Below are positions 36,545 through 46,100 of a stretch of 64,000 bases of DNA, piece after piece (position 1 is the first letter of the stretch; every line of letters begins with the position of its first letter). Source of the stretch: M30B19 sp041741535 (GTDB lineage Bacteria > Planctomycetota > Planctomycetia > Pirellulales > Pirellulaceae); the NCBI GenBank assembly GCA_041741535.1, contig JBGSJV010000106.1, positions 59,647 to 123,646 of the forward strand, given 5' to 3'. The notes under the pieces are model-generated. The model was not told the DNA's origin. It worked only from the letters and a program-made list of their open reading frames with translations, and did not search any database. The position numbers were made by a program, and so were the translations under genes.

Positions 36545-38401
36545 CTATTCGGCGTTTTTCACCACACGAAAGGCTTCGCCGCGCACAAATCGAGCTTGTT
36601 GACCGATCGACTCTCGAATGCTGTTGATCGTGCTCTCGACTTGTCGATAGGCAGACCGATGAATCTCCCCAGGACCTCGCAACGTTCCCGAAGGCGAGAG
36701 GGATTGGATTCGTTGGTCGTCAAACCGAATCAAAATCGTTTCAGGTATGTCGGGCCAGGCATTCGCAGTGTTCAAAGAAGTTTGGATGTTCTCAGTGATT
36801 TCTGCTTCTGAAGTCGGATGGTCGGCTGGAAATCCAATCAACATAATTAACTCTGTCCCGCCGCTTCCGCGAATGGTTATCGTCTCGTCGCTCAGTCGCG
36901 GCCAGATCACTCGCTCTTGAGTTCCACCTTCGGCGGACTCTGTTAGGATTGGATCATCGGGGGAATCCTTCGTGTAAACGTAGACTTTTCTCGCACCGTC
37001 GATCCAAACCAGAAACCACAAAGTATTGGCGGGGCCTTCCGCTTCCACTCGCAATCGATTGCCCACCACAACAGGCAATTTCTTGTTCCAGTCCCCGACA
37101 TTGAGATCATCGGAACCCAACAAACCTGGAATCAGCGACTCCGTCGCGAGACTTGATGGCTCGGAGTTGGAGTGCTCGACCCACGGTTGATAAAAAGCGA
37201 GCCAAAAAATGGCCGTGATTGTCAGCAGTGCCAGAACAAAACCGCCAACGAATTGCCAACGCGAGAACTTTGAGAATCGAAGGCGAGACAACGCCTCCGC
37301 CACCGCACCTCCATTGGCAAAACGCAGCTCTGGTTCGCTTGCCAAACAGCGTGCCACCACATATTGCAACTGTCGATGCCCAAATGCTCGCGCGTCGGCG
37401 ACGTTGACGCGTCCTGCTTTTGCCGCCTCCAAACAAGTTTTCCAATGATCGCCTTCGTATACTTTCTTTTGGGTCACCAATTGTTGAAGGATTGCCCCTA
37501 ACGCAAACACGTCGGTGGCAGAACCGATCCGTGGAACATCACCTTTCGCCTGCTCAGGAGCCATGTACTGGATCGTTCCGCCTTGCATTTCGGAAACATC
37601 TCCTTGATTCCAAACATCACGAACCCTTGCCATTCCAAAATCAATGACCGTCGGCGAATCGTCGTCACTCAACATGACGTTTTGCGGTTTGAGATCCCCA
37701 TGAATCACGCCAATCCGGTTCACGCGAGACAGGATCTCGGCAATCTTTATGACCAAAAGAACGGCTCGTTGCGGATCGGCAAACTCGCTCGCACGTTGTT
37801 GTAGCGTTTGTCCACGCACGTAATCGGTCACTAAATACGGCTCAGGTTCGCCGCCCGCGAGATCGACCTGCCCAGCGGTGACGTATTGCAGCGTTCCGGT
37901 AATGCCGCGAAGCTTGTACAGCGTTTCTTCCTCAGATTTCAACGCCGTGTGCAAATGGTGCCGTTGCGACGCCGACAACGGTACACCCCAGGCATCCGTG
38001 ATTCGGGAAATTTTGAGCACAAACCGAGGCGAATCTTCACCTTTATCCGTCTGCCGCACCAAGTAAGCCTCGGATTGACCACCTCGACCGAGCAAGCGAA
38101 TGACGGTGTAGTTTCCTACCGTAGATCCAATTGCCAACCGACCACCTTGATGGTCACGCGCGGTCGGCGTGCCTAATTCAGGCTGGCGAGGTTTGCGAAT
38201 ATTGGGATTCGAAAACGCAAGCTCGTTAATGCTAGAATTGGCAACGGCTCGGATTGCATCGAGGTCCGAACGAATTTGGTTGCGGGTTTCTTGGCAATAT
38301 TGGCACTGCTCCATGTGAGTTGACTTTTCTGAAGATACCGATTCGCCCGACAGCAAGGCAATCAGTTCCTCTTCCGTGAGGCATTCGGTAATGGCGCTCA
38401 T
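36545..38401 (-). CDS. Ser/Thr protein kinase with N-terminal anti-sigma-type zinc motif
   Basis: A 618-residue membrane protein. The first 40 residues have CLTEEELIALLSGE and then H29-x3-C33-x2-C36 (HMEQCQYC), the zinc-associated anti-sigma signature. Residues about 95-370 are a Hanks-type kinase: Gly loop LLGRGGQSEAY, Lys in FVLKIS, catalytic HGDLKPQN, metal-binding IDFGMAR and APEQAKGDVP. A transmembrane helix at about 388-410 (GGFVLALLTITAIFWLAFY) leads to a roughly 200-residue outer domain of unknown type. Its ATG overlaps the sigma factor's stop by four bases. The sigma factor is its likely partner: the zinc motif would bind the sigma factor and the kinase would modulate release. Confidence 0.9.
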   Translation of the reverse strand: MSAITECLTEEELIALLSGESVSSEKSTHMEQCQYCQETRNQIRSDLDAIRAVANSSINELAFSNPNIRKPRQPELGTPTARDHQGGRLAIGSTVGNYTVIRLLGRGGQSEAYLVRQTDKGEDSPRFVLKISRITDAWGVPLSASQRHHLHTALKSEEETLYKLRGITGTLQYVTAGQVDLAGGEPEPYLVTDYVRGQTLQQRASEFADPQRAVLLVIKIAEILSRVNRIGVIHGDLKPQNVMLSDDDSPTVIDFGMARVRDVWNQGDVSEMQGGTIQYMAPEQAKGDVPRIGSATDVFALGAILQQLVTQKKVYEGDHWKTCLEAAKAGRVNVADARAFGHRQLQYVVARCLASEPELRFANGGAVAEALSRLRFSKFSRWQFVGGFVLALLTITAIFWLAFYQPWVEHSNSEPSSLATESLIPGLLGSDDLNVGDWNKKLPVVVGNRLRVEAEGPANTLWFLVWIDGARKVYVYTKDSPDDPILTESAEGGTQERVIWPRLSDETITIRGSGGTELIMLIGFPADHPTSEAEITENIQTSLNTANAWPDIPETILIRFDDQRIQSLSPSGTLRGPGEIHRSAYRQVESTINSIRESIGQQARFVRGEAFRVVKNAE

Positions 38402-39105
38402 ACATCGAATTCCTCTCCGTACTCATCAAACAGCGTGCGGACTCTCTTGCGCAGGCGGTTGGCGGCTTGGTAAATGGCGCCCGTTGTACAACTCAATTCT
38501 CGGCTCAGGTCCAATGCCGAAACACCGTCCACGACGTGCCGTTTGAACTTTTGCCATTCGGCGTCCGAGACCTCCTGTTGAATCCGCGCCAAGACAACTT
38601 CCAAGATGCGATTGCGCACGGCCAATTGGAACTCGCGATCCGGAACACCTTGCGATTCGTATTCCAGTTCCAACATTCGAGAATCAAGATCGGCAACGCG
38701 GGACTTGAGGTGCTTGGCATTCTTCCGGTACCAGGACGTCACGGCATGATGGGTGCTTTGCCACAGGTACGTGCGAAAACGTCCTCGCGTCTTGTCAAAA
38801 TCCAATTCAGGCAGGCGTCGCCAGAGGGAAATCAACAACTCTTGGACCACATCATCGCTCGATGATTCATCCACACCACGGGATTGGACAAACCTTTGCA
38901 ACAACGGAGCATACACCCGATAAAACTCGGTAAAGGCCTCCGGATCGGTGGCATTCCGAGCTCTCAACAGCAACGACATTCGGGTTTCATCCACGCTGGG
39001 ACTCCGTGTGGTGGAGACTCGGGTTGCCGACCGGATCGTTTGCCGCCCGCGTATGGGCGATTCGAACGGTGACCATGGAAGTGGCAAAGCTAAGGTTCCA
39101 TACAT
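38398..39105 (-). CDS. ECF-type RNA polymerase sigma factor (kinase-linked)
   Basis: From MYGTLALPLPW (AGGAGA nine bases upstream) the product has 235 residues; an ATG at MSLLLRARNATDP, 42 codons later, is the alternative. Region 2 shows SLLLRARNATDPEAFTEFYRVYAP and DDVVQELLISLWRRLPELDFDKTRGRFRTYLW. Region 4 has DAEWQKFKRHVVDGVSALDLSRELSCTTGAIYQAANRLRKRV, with the helix-turn-helix. Such ECF factors coupled to a downstream Ser/Thr kinase are typical of Planctomycetota. The kinase with an anti-sigma zinc motif follows with ATGA overlap. Target promoters are unknown; the protease operon upstream is a natural candidate. Confidence 0.92.
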   Translation of the reverse strand: MYGTLALPLPWSPFESPIRGRQTIRSATRVSTTRSPSVDETRMSLLLRARNATDPEAFTEFYRVYAPLLQRFVQSRGVDESSSDDVVQELLISLWRRLPELDFDKTRGRFRTYLWQSTHHAVTSWYRKNAKHLKSRVADLDSRMLELEYESQGVPDREFQLAVRNRILEVVLARIQQEVSDAEWQKFKRHVVDGVSALDLSRELSCTTGAIYQAANRLRKRVRTLFDEYGEEFDV

Positions 39106-39322
39106 GGCTGATTTTCTCCTGAGCCATCGTAAACTGCAAGTCAGGAAACGACGAAGCGTTCCATCTACCGCCGAGAAACGCAGTATTTTTGGCAAACTTA
39201 CAAAAAAATAACGCTGTGGCAGCTTGTTCGAATCGCTGCACGGCCATGGCTTGAGTCGTTTTCAACGGAGGTGTCGCTAGGCGACGTTGTCCTTGTCGGA
39301 GCCTCCAGCATTGCCCCGTTGG

Positions 39323-40744
39323 TTATTTGATACGTCGCATGAACCGACGAAACGACTTTTGCAGATCTTCAGATTCAAAATGCACATGGGTTTGGGGGTT
39401 TCCATTCCAACTTTCACAAGTCCAATCGCCGCTATCGGAACGGGAGAACTTGCTCCAGCGATCTTCATCCAGATCCTGACGCACCAACACGACGTCCGGT
39501 TGCCCGTCGCCATTCAACTCGAAGGCATACTGCTCTTGCGGATGCACGACATATGCGACTTCCCAATTCCAAGACACAAACGGATCTTCGCCCGAGACTC
39601 CCAGGAGACTTGCCGACTTAACGAAGTCGGGGTCCGTGTCAGCGTCCAAGTCGATAAAGAAACCTGAAGGCGTGGCTTCATCCAGGGCAAAAAGCCAGGT
39701 CTCGGGGTGTTGGTCGTCATCGAGATCGGCCAATGCCTGCAGCTCTGCCGGTGGCAGAATCGAAGGAACATGGATGTTCGGTTCGCTTGGCCAGTTTTCC
39801 AAAAACGCGTTCACTTCTTCCAAATGCACGTGATATGAAAACTTACCCAAATCAATTCCGGCTTCGGAATCGATCGGTGGCACTGCAAACGAAACGGCTA
39901 CAAGCTTTCCATCTTCGTTGAGCAGTGGCCCTCCCGAGTCTCCCGGGTTCAGACCGCAACTTGAAAGTAGAACTTTGCGACTTGGTAGTTGATCCAGGAT
40001 GGACTCGACCGTTTCTCGATCCGAAACATCGGCTCCCCGCAGAATGAAATTCCCTAATTGGTCTTTGGGAAAGTAACCGCGACCGGAAACTTCACCCTGT
40101 CGCAGCGTCCACATCACCCCCGCCGAAGGATGCCCAATGGCGATGCAGGCCGAACCAGGGACCGGTGAATTGTCCGCCAATCCAATCACCGCATGATTTG
40201 GACCATGGTCATCAACCGAATGTTTCAATCGCAACAATGCGAGGTCGCGAATCTCATCCGTTTTGTACACGATCGCTTCCAGATGTTCGTCGTCGGCGGT
40301 CATCGCGCCATCGTCATCCATACTACCGCTCACGATCCGAGTCATTCGAGCCCCTGTGTTTGGATCGAATGGCATCGACTCGATGACGTGATTGTTGGTA
40401 AGAATCCAACCACCTTCACGAACAAAAAAGCCTGTGCCGTGTCCTGTTTTCCCGTCCGTGACCATGACAATCGCGGGCGCCGCTTCACGATAGACGCGAA
40501 TCGACGCTTCCCCGCGTGGACGCGATTGGTTCTTGCCATGCGGAGTTCCACGCTCGGTGCGACTCAGTTCCAAGTTGATCGATCCGATAAGTTGTTCGGC
40601 GTTCACGACCTGCGACAACTTGGGTTTTGCTTTGGCCAAGTCATACAAATCGTCTTGCTCCTGCCCACAGATCGAAGCCAATCCGCTGAAAGAAACGAGT
40701 CCAATCAAAATGAAACAGAGTCTTATTGCTTGGTGAGCATTCAT
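39323..40744 (-). CDS. Exported trypsin-like serine protease with acidic repeat tail
   Basis: A 473-residue protein with a signal peptide (MNAHQAIRLCFILIGLVSFS, cut near ICGQ). The chymotrypsin-fold domain, about residues 82-310, shows His119 (ILTNNHV), Asp167 (RDLALLRL) and Ser270 (GLNPGDSGGPLL), so the triad is complete. Residues 330-473 lack PDZ domains and instead hold Asp-rich units (DLDDDQHPE, DLDADTDPDF, ELNGDGQPDVV) reminiscent of FG-GAP/calcium-binding repeats. It follows the caspase-like gene by 15 bp on the same strand, so the TPR-CHAT, caspase and trypsin genes form one operon. Confidence 0.9.
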   Translation of the reverse strand: MNAHQAIRLCFILIGLVSFSGLASICGQEQDDLYDLAKAKPKLSQVVNAEQLIGSINLELSRTERGTPHGKNQSRPRGEASIRVYREAAPAIVMVTDGKTGHGTGFFVREGGWILTNNHVIESMPFDPNTGARMTRIVSGSMDDDGAMTADDEHLEAIVYKTDEIRDLALLRLKHSVDDHGPNHAVIGLADNSPVPGSACIAIGHPSAGVMWTLRQGEVSGRGYFPKDQLGNFILRGADVSDRETVESILDQLPSRKVLLSSCGLNPGDSGGPLLNEDGKLVAVSFAVPPIDSEAGIDLGKFSYHVHLEEVNAFLENWPSEPNIHVPSILPPAELQALADLDDDQHPETWLFALDEATPSGFFIDLDADTDPDFVKSASLLGVSGEDPFVSWNWEVAYVVHPQEQYAFELNGDGQPDVVLVRQDLDEDRWSKFSRSDSGDWTCESWNGNPQTHVHFESEDLQKSFRRFMRRIK

Positions 40745-40759
40745 GCGGGCTCCAATTGG

Positions 40760-43105
40760 CTATGGCGTCGGGGAAAGTTTTGTAGGGGGAAGGACTCGCC
40801 AGGGGATTCGCAGCACCATTCCTGGTTCATCAACCTGTCCGGGGCCCCGCGTCATGGCTCCGTCTAGGGTTGTACTGTCGATCAGTTGCCGGAACCGGCT
40901 AACGTGGGCTGATGAGCGAGTGACAGGTTTGGTGATTAACCGGGCATTCTCGGGCGCTTCCTGTTCAAGGTGCGAAAAAGTAGCTACCTCCGGCTCGGCC
41001 CCAGCTTCAACGGCAATCAGTACAAAATGGTCAAGCCCAAACGTTTTATTGCTTATCTTGATTTGAAAGTAGGCTGGCTCCGACTTGGGTGGCAATCGAT
41101 GAACAATTCCTTTACCGTTTCGTCCCAGATTAAACGCATCGATCTTAAAACCGCTATCCACGAGCAGTCCGGTCAAGTCCCAACGACTTTCCGAAACATT
41201 TCGAATTTGAATGCGAATGCGGTCTCCATTATCTAACAACAGTGTCGTTGGGTCATCGACCGGAGCATAGTTGCCGGAGTCTTTCGGGATTTCTTGTAGT
41301 ACTTGAACCTCAAGCGCCGTCGTGGCCGGCGACCGTCGAGATGCGGCGGGCACTTCGGACTTTGTCGGTAATGGTGACGCCAGCCGTACCAGGTTCATGG
41401 CTCGAGCAATCATCGTCAGTCCGCCCGACAATTTCCGTTCAAGTGTTTCATCATTGGTCATCGGGTGATAAGCCGTTGAGCCGGAATCGGGAAAGTCGTC
41501 AACCGAACCAGTCCCGGGGCGAATCCAAGCCTGAGTCGCGCCCACCACAACGAACAATTGAGGTGTTTCGTCCTCGACAGGACGACGGATCAAATGCCGC
41601 GGGTCCGCGATCAATCGCTCCAGCGCCACTTCGCAGGCCGTCCACAACTCGCGATTCGCAGTTTCTTCACTGGCCGGGATCAAGCCGACCGGCAAACGAG
41701 CATCGCCCAGTTCACGGTAGACCAATTCGGCATTGGCTCCAACTGGCAACTCGGCAAAGTCGACCGCTGGGCGTCCTTCAAACTCACACGGTTCCGCCCA
41801 ACACTTCGCGGCTTCCACACGCGTCACTTTTAGAAAGCCCAAACTGTCGTGACTACCTTCCGCTCGCTCGGCAGGAAATAACTCGAACACCGACCCAGGG
41901 GCAATCTGATCGAGGAATCCGACGTTCAAGCGAAAACGCCGAGTCTCTTTAGTCGCGGTGATCCAAGACCGAGTCGGCCACTGATGAATGCCCATGACTT
42001 CCCGTTCAAGATCGGAGCCTTCAAGGTACGGTCGCGGATTCCAGTTCCAAGTCTGATATTGCCAAACGACTTGTTGAATCAACTCGCGATAAGTTAGCGC
42101 TCGGCGAGACTGCCGCAAGGCCTGGTTCAAGGCAAATGTCAATCGTCCGTGAACGGAATCGATGCCGCCATTCGAGTTTGGTGGCATGCGATCTTCCAAT
42201 TCGGTGTATTTCGCGGGCACGGCGAATAAGCTGATGACTTCGGCTGGTGCTTCCCAAGCCGACGCATCATTCACGGCGCCCATGGCCGGTGCGGCAGGAG
42301 TTTCGTTTGTTGGAGCAAAAATCGGTGGCAAGCGACGTTCTCGGACCCACGTTGGCGGTTCTCCTGGGCCGCGGTCGATTGAACCGGCGTGACAACAATC
42401 GGCGATCAAGAACACACGCGCCCCAGCTTGGACCATCCGGTCCAACCAGCGACCAATTTCATCGTCCAAAATCAGTTCGCTGTTTGGCGGAGGATTCCGG
42501 GAATCCCAACCCGAGATGTCAACCGGAACAAAAGCTTCGTCCAAACCATCTGGTTCGGAATCGACTTCTGGGTTGAGGTTGGGAACTTGGCAGCCATGTC
42601 CGGCCAACAAGATCAATACTTGATCATTTGGACGAACCGACTCGCACAACTTTTCAAACGCGGCCCGGATATTGGCGGCGGTTGGTTCAAACGTCGAATC
42701 AGCACCACTGACGTACGTCGCAATATTCTCGGCGGTGACACCAAAGCGTTCGCTCTGCAGTAACTCTTTAGTAATCGCCACATCATTGGGCGGTCCCTGC
42801 AGTTGATAGTCCTTGGACAATTGTGGATAGTTACCGCAACCGATCAAAATCGCGCGAGATTGGCCGTTGATCGAGGAGTCGAAGCCTTGAGGTTGATCAA
42901 TTGCCGTGGTCAATGATTCTTGACCGATTGCAGGAGATTGAGCCCGCACGCGCAGAACGTCGATGCACCAGCCAACAGCAAAAATCATGGCGACAATAAA
43001 AGCTCGGTTCATTGCCACTTGTTGCTGACCTGTCAACGTTCGCGGAAAGCGCCAACAGAAACGCCCAAGTTGTCTGTATCCAAAAAATCCGATTCGTGGT
43101 GCCAT
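40760..43105 (-). CDS. Exported caspase-like (C14/metacaspase) protease
   Basis: Starting at MAPRIGFF (GGAGA five bases upstream) it has 781 residues. The signal-type hydrophobic stretch (MNRAFIVAMIFAVGWCIDVL) lies at residues 32-51, so a start at 43012 is also possible. The caspase p20 fold (about 80-330) shows SRAILIGCGNYP, the catalytic His in ILLAGHGCQ and Cys in IADCCHAGS (second Cys is the likely nucleophile). The acidic stretch SEPDGLDEAFVPVD is typical of metacaspases. The remaining 450 residues contain beta-rich segments of unknown type. It begins two bases after the TPR-CHAT stop codon. Bacterial caspase homologues usually cut after Arg/Lys; the target here is unknown. Confidence 0.9.
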   Translation of the reverse strand: MAPRIGFFGYRQLGRFCWRFPRTLTGQQQVAMNRAFIVAMIFAVGWCIDVLRVRAQSPAIGQESLTTAIDQPQGFDSSINGQSRAILIGCGNYPQLSKDYQLQGPPNDVAITKELLQSERFGVTAENIATYVSGADSTFEPTAANIRAAFEKLCESVRPNDQVLILLAGHGCQVPNLNPEVDSEPDGLDEAFVPVDISGWDSRNPPPNSELILDDEIGRWLDRMVQAGARVFLIADCCHAGSIDRGPGEPPTWVRERRLPPIFAPTNETPAAPAMGAVNDASAWEAPAEVISLFAVPAKYTELEDRMPPNSNGGIDSVHGRLTFALNQALRQSRRALTYRELIQQVVWQYQTWNWNPRPYLEGSDLEREVMGIHQWPTRSWITATKETRRFRLNVGFLDQIAPGSVFELFPAERAEGSHDSLGFLKVTRVEAAKCWAEPCEFEGRPAVDFAELPVGANAELVYRELGDARLPVGLIPASEETANRELWTACEVALERLIADPRHLIRRPVEDETPQLFVVVGATQAWIRPGTGSVDDFPDSGSTAYHPMTNDETLERKLSGGLTMIARAMNLVRLASPLPTKSEVPAASRRSPATTALEVQVLQEIPKDSGNYAPVDDPTTLLLDNGDRIRIQIRNVSESRWDLTGLLVDSGFKIDAFNLGRNGKGIVHRLPPKSEPAYFQIKISNKTFGLDHFVLIAVEAGAEPEVATFSHLEQEAPENARLITKPVTRSSAHVSRFRQLIDSTTLDGAMTRGPGQVDEPGMVLRIPWRVLPPTKLSPTP

Positions 43106-43107
43106 GG

Positions 43108-46100
43108 TTATCTCCAATCGCCCGACAAGACCCAGGCCGCCCAGTAGCGGGGCGGGAGTCGTCGGGCTCGGTCCGCGTCTGCCAATTCATCCTCGCCACC
43201 ACGTGCCAAGCCTGGATTGTCCAATAGAGACAATTGAGCCCGTCGCAGGGCTTCAATCCGACTTGCAGCGCGTTTGGTCGGGTCCGGGTGATACATGTGT
43301 TCATAAAAACGGATCATCAACTCCTTGGTTATCGTGCTATCCACATCCCACAGGCTGGCAACGGTTGTCCGCGTTCCAGCGATCTGGAAAGCTCGCTGCA
43401 ATCCGAGGAGTCCTTCCCCCCCTGCCACCGAACCCAAGCCGGTGCGGCAAGCGGATAACACAACACAGTCCGCCCCGCGCAAATCCAATTGGCTAAATTC
43501 CAAGGCCGTAAATATTCCATCATCCTGATTCGTGTCAGGGGCGTTGTTGGCGCCTGCCAGGACTAGGCCTGAAAGGACGCCCGGATGATAACCAGTTGGA
43601 CGGTTTTGCGATGATCTTTCCAGAGAAAAAGTTGCAGACCCATCCGGCGTTGACAAGGCAGAAATCCGTGAAGGAGGAGCGAAATAACCATGAGTGGCCA
43701 AATGTAGAATTCGATATTGGGGGGCAAGGTCACGAATCACCTTCTCTGTTGCACGATCCCCGCGCACGATTGCGGCTTTACCGTTCGGGAAAAAAAGTTC
43801 AAACGAATCACGTATCGTTACAATTTCGCTCCGCGTATCGTGGAGCGGTTGCCAATGACGCATCTCACCGCTTTGATCAACGACTGCTTCCCGACTGCGA
43901 TCAGCCAATGGACTGATTTCCGTTGCAACTCCATAGTCCACATCACCTACCAACAACATGGAAGGAATGTCAACACTCCCATCGACCGATGATTTTATTA
44001 TCTCGGGAAGAAGTCGAGGAACCGGAATCGTTACAAAGGCGTATTCGTCAATCAGATAGGAATTGGGTTTGTTCCCGGGGAGTGCAGCCCATGGCAGGGT
44101 TCCGGTCGCACCATCAGGCGAGAGCAGCACGGTGGTCACTCCATCTAGTTCAGCGGACACCGGCACCCACAGCATTTGGCGCAAGGCAAGGCCGGGGTCC
44201 AACGCGACATCCTGCGTTTGTCCAAAAGTCTCCCTCCAAAGTTCGATTTGTCGATCAACTTCGGATTTCGAGCCCAAATCCACAAACTGCGAACTTCGGC
44301 CGGGGCGTAAGATGAACGCTCCATAAGCAGACTCGTATTCCGGCAGTCCATAGTCGTTCTTGGTCTTTGCCTCCCGTCGAAATCGATGAATATCCACGAG
44401 CGCGGCATCGGCGGGAATTGCGGCCAAAACATCTGCCAGTTTAATTTCGGACCGTTGCCTGACCAAGCGAAATTCGGCACTGGCCTCGCTTAGTTCTCGT
44501 TCTAATTGCTCCTGTTCGGTGTTCAATTCTGTCAACTTTTGACGCGCAACGTTGCTTTGGGAGGACTGATGTTGAACCACTAGCGACAAAGCGGCCACCT
44601 GCGATGCGACCGTTTGCATTTTCGCCAGGATAGCTTTGATCAACGGATCGTCTGTTTCTCGAGCCAGTCGCATCAAACGCTGTCGAAAAAAAATCGAACC
44701 TTTCCACTGCAGCGCGCGAACCATTGCATCGTCAACCGAGCCCTTCGACGCTGCAACGCTATGCAAGTAGTTGGCCAAACAACTCTCTAGTTTCCTAGCC
44801 ATTTGTAGTTGTTGCGATTCCGATTGGATTGCTGCGGTCTTTTCGTCATGCTCTAGCAGCGTATCAAAGGCTTCCCGATACATCGTCTCGGCACGTACGA
44901 AGTCGCCCATCGAGATGTACAGGATGCCCAAGTAATCGAGGCTATTCGCATAATCAGGATGCTTCTTGCCGAGCACTTTCTCCCGGATCGCCAAAACTTC
45001 GCGAACGAACGGCTCCGCTTGAGTGGTGTCGCCCATGGAGACGTACAAGACAGCCAAGTGGCTCAGGCAATCGGCATAATCGGGGTGCTCTTTCCCAAGC
45101 GAGTTTTCATAGATTGTCCTGGCTTCTTGAACTAACGATATAGCACGTGTTTTGTCACCGGCGTCGTTTCTCAGACAGGCCAGTATATTCAGGCAATCCG
45201 CAAAGTCGGGATGTTTTTCGCCGGTTACTTTTTCATAAATGGTCATGGCCTCAACAACCAGCAACTCCGCCCGCTCGTTATTCCCCATGAAGACGTTGAG
45301 TGCCGCCAGATGACGCAAGCTCGACGCGTAAGAGGGATGCATCTTCCCAAAGAATTTCTCACGGACAAAGATCGCTTCGTAAAATAGTGACTCCGCACGA
45401 GCATTATCGCCAATGGACTGGTACAAGATGGCCAATCCGTTGAGACTGGAGGCGTATTTTGGATGTTGCCTGCCCAATGTCCTTCCTTGAATGGCGAGGG
45501 CATCGCGATACAGTGGCTCGGCACTAACAAAATTGCCCATGGCTCGAAAAAGTAGGGCTAGATTGACGAGGCTTTCCGCGTATGCCGGGTGTTCAACTCC
45601 TAAGAGCTCCCGTTGAGTCGCTAACGCTCGGCGAATGGATCCCTCGATTTCTGCCGCTTGCTCGTGAGTCGTTTGAGTCTGCAAATCGAACTCGCTTTGG
45701 TTTTCGCTCTTGGCTAGTTCCTCCAGACGTTGTGACAAGGACTTCGAGCGCTGGCCGTTCAACTTTTCTATCGCCAGCAATTCGCCCTCCTTTGCTTGTT
45801 GGAGCTGACGCCGTTTTTGCCGAGACAGTTCAGTGGCCGGATGATAGGCCTCTAACTCCCAAGACAAAATCTTGCAACTTTTTTCGAGTGCCGAGATGGT
45901 TATGGATTGGACATCAACCAAACATACATACGAATCAAAAGTGATATTCGCGAACGCATGGTACGAATGCTCCTCGAATAACTCGTGCCGTAATGAAAAT
46001 GACATATACCGACACTCGATCAACCACTTTCCATCCGGAATTCCCCCTTCGATATCGAACGACCTGGCGGATTTCAGGATTGGATTCCAGTTGTAAATCG

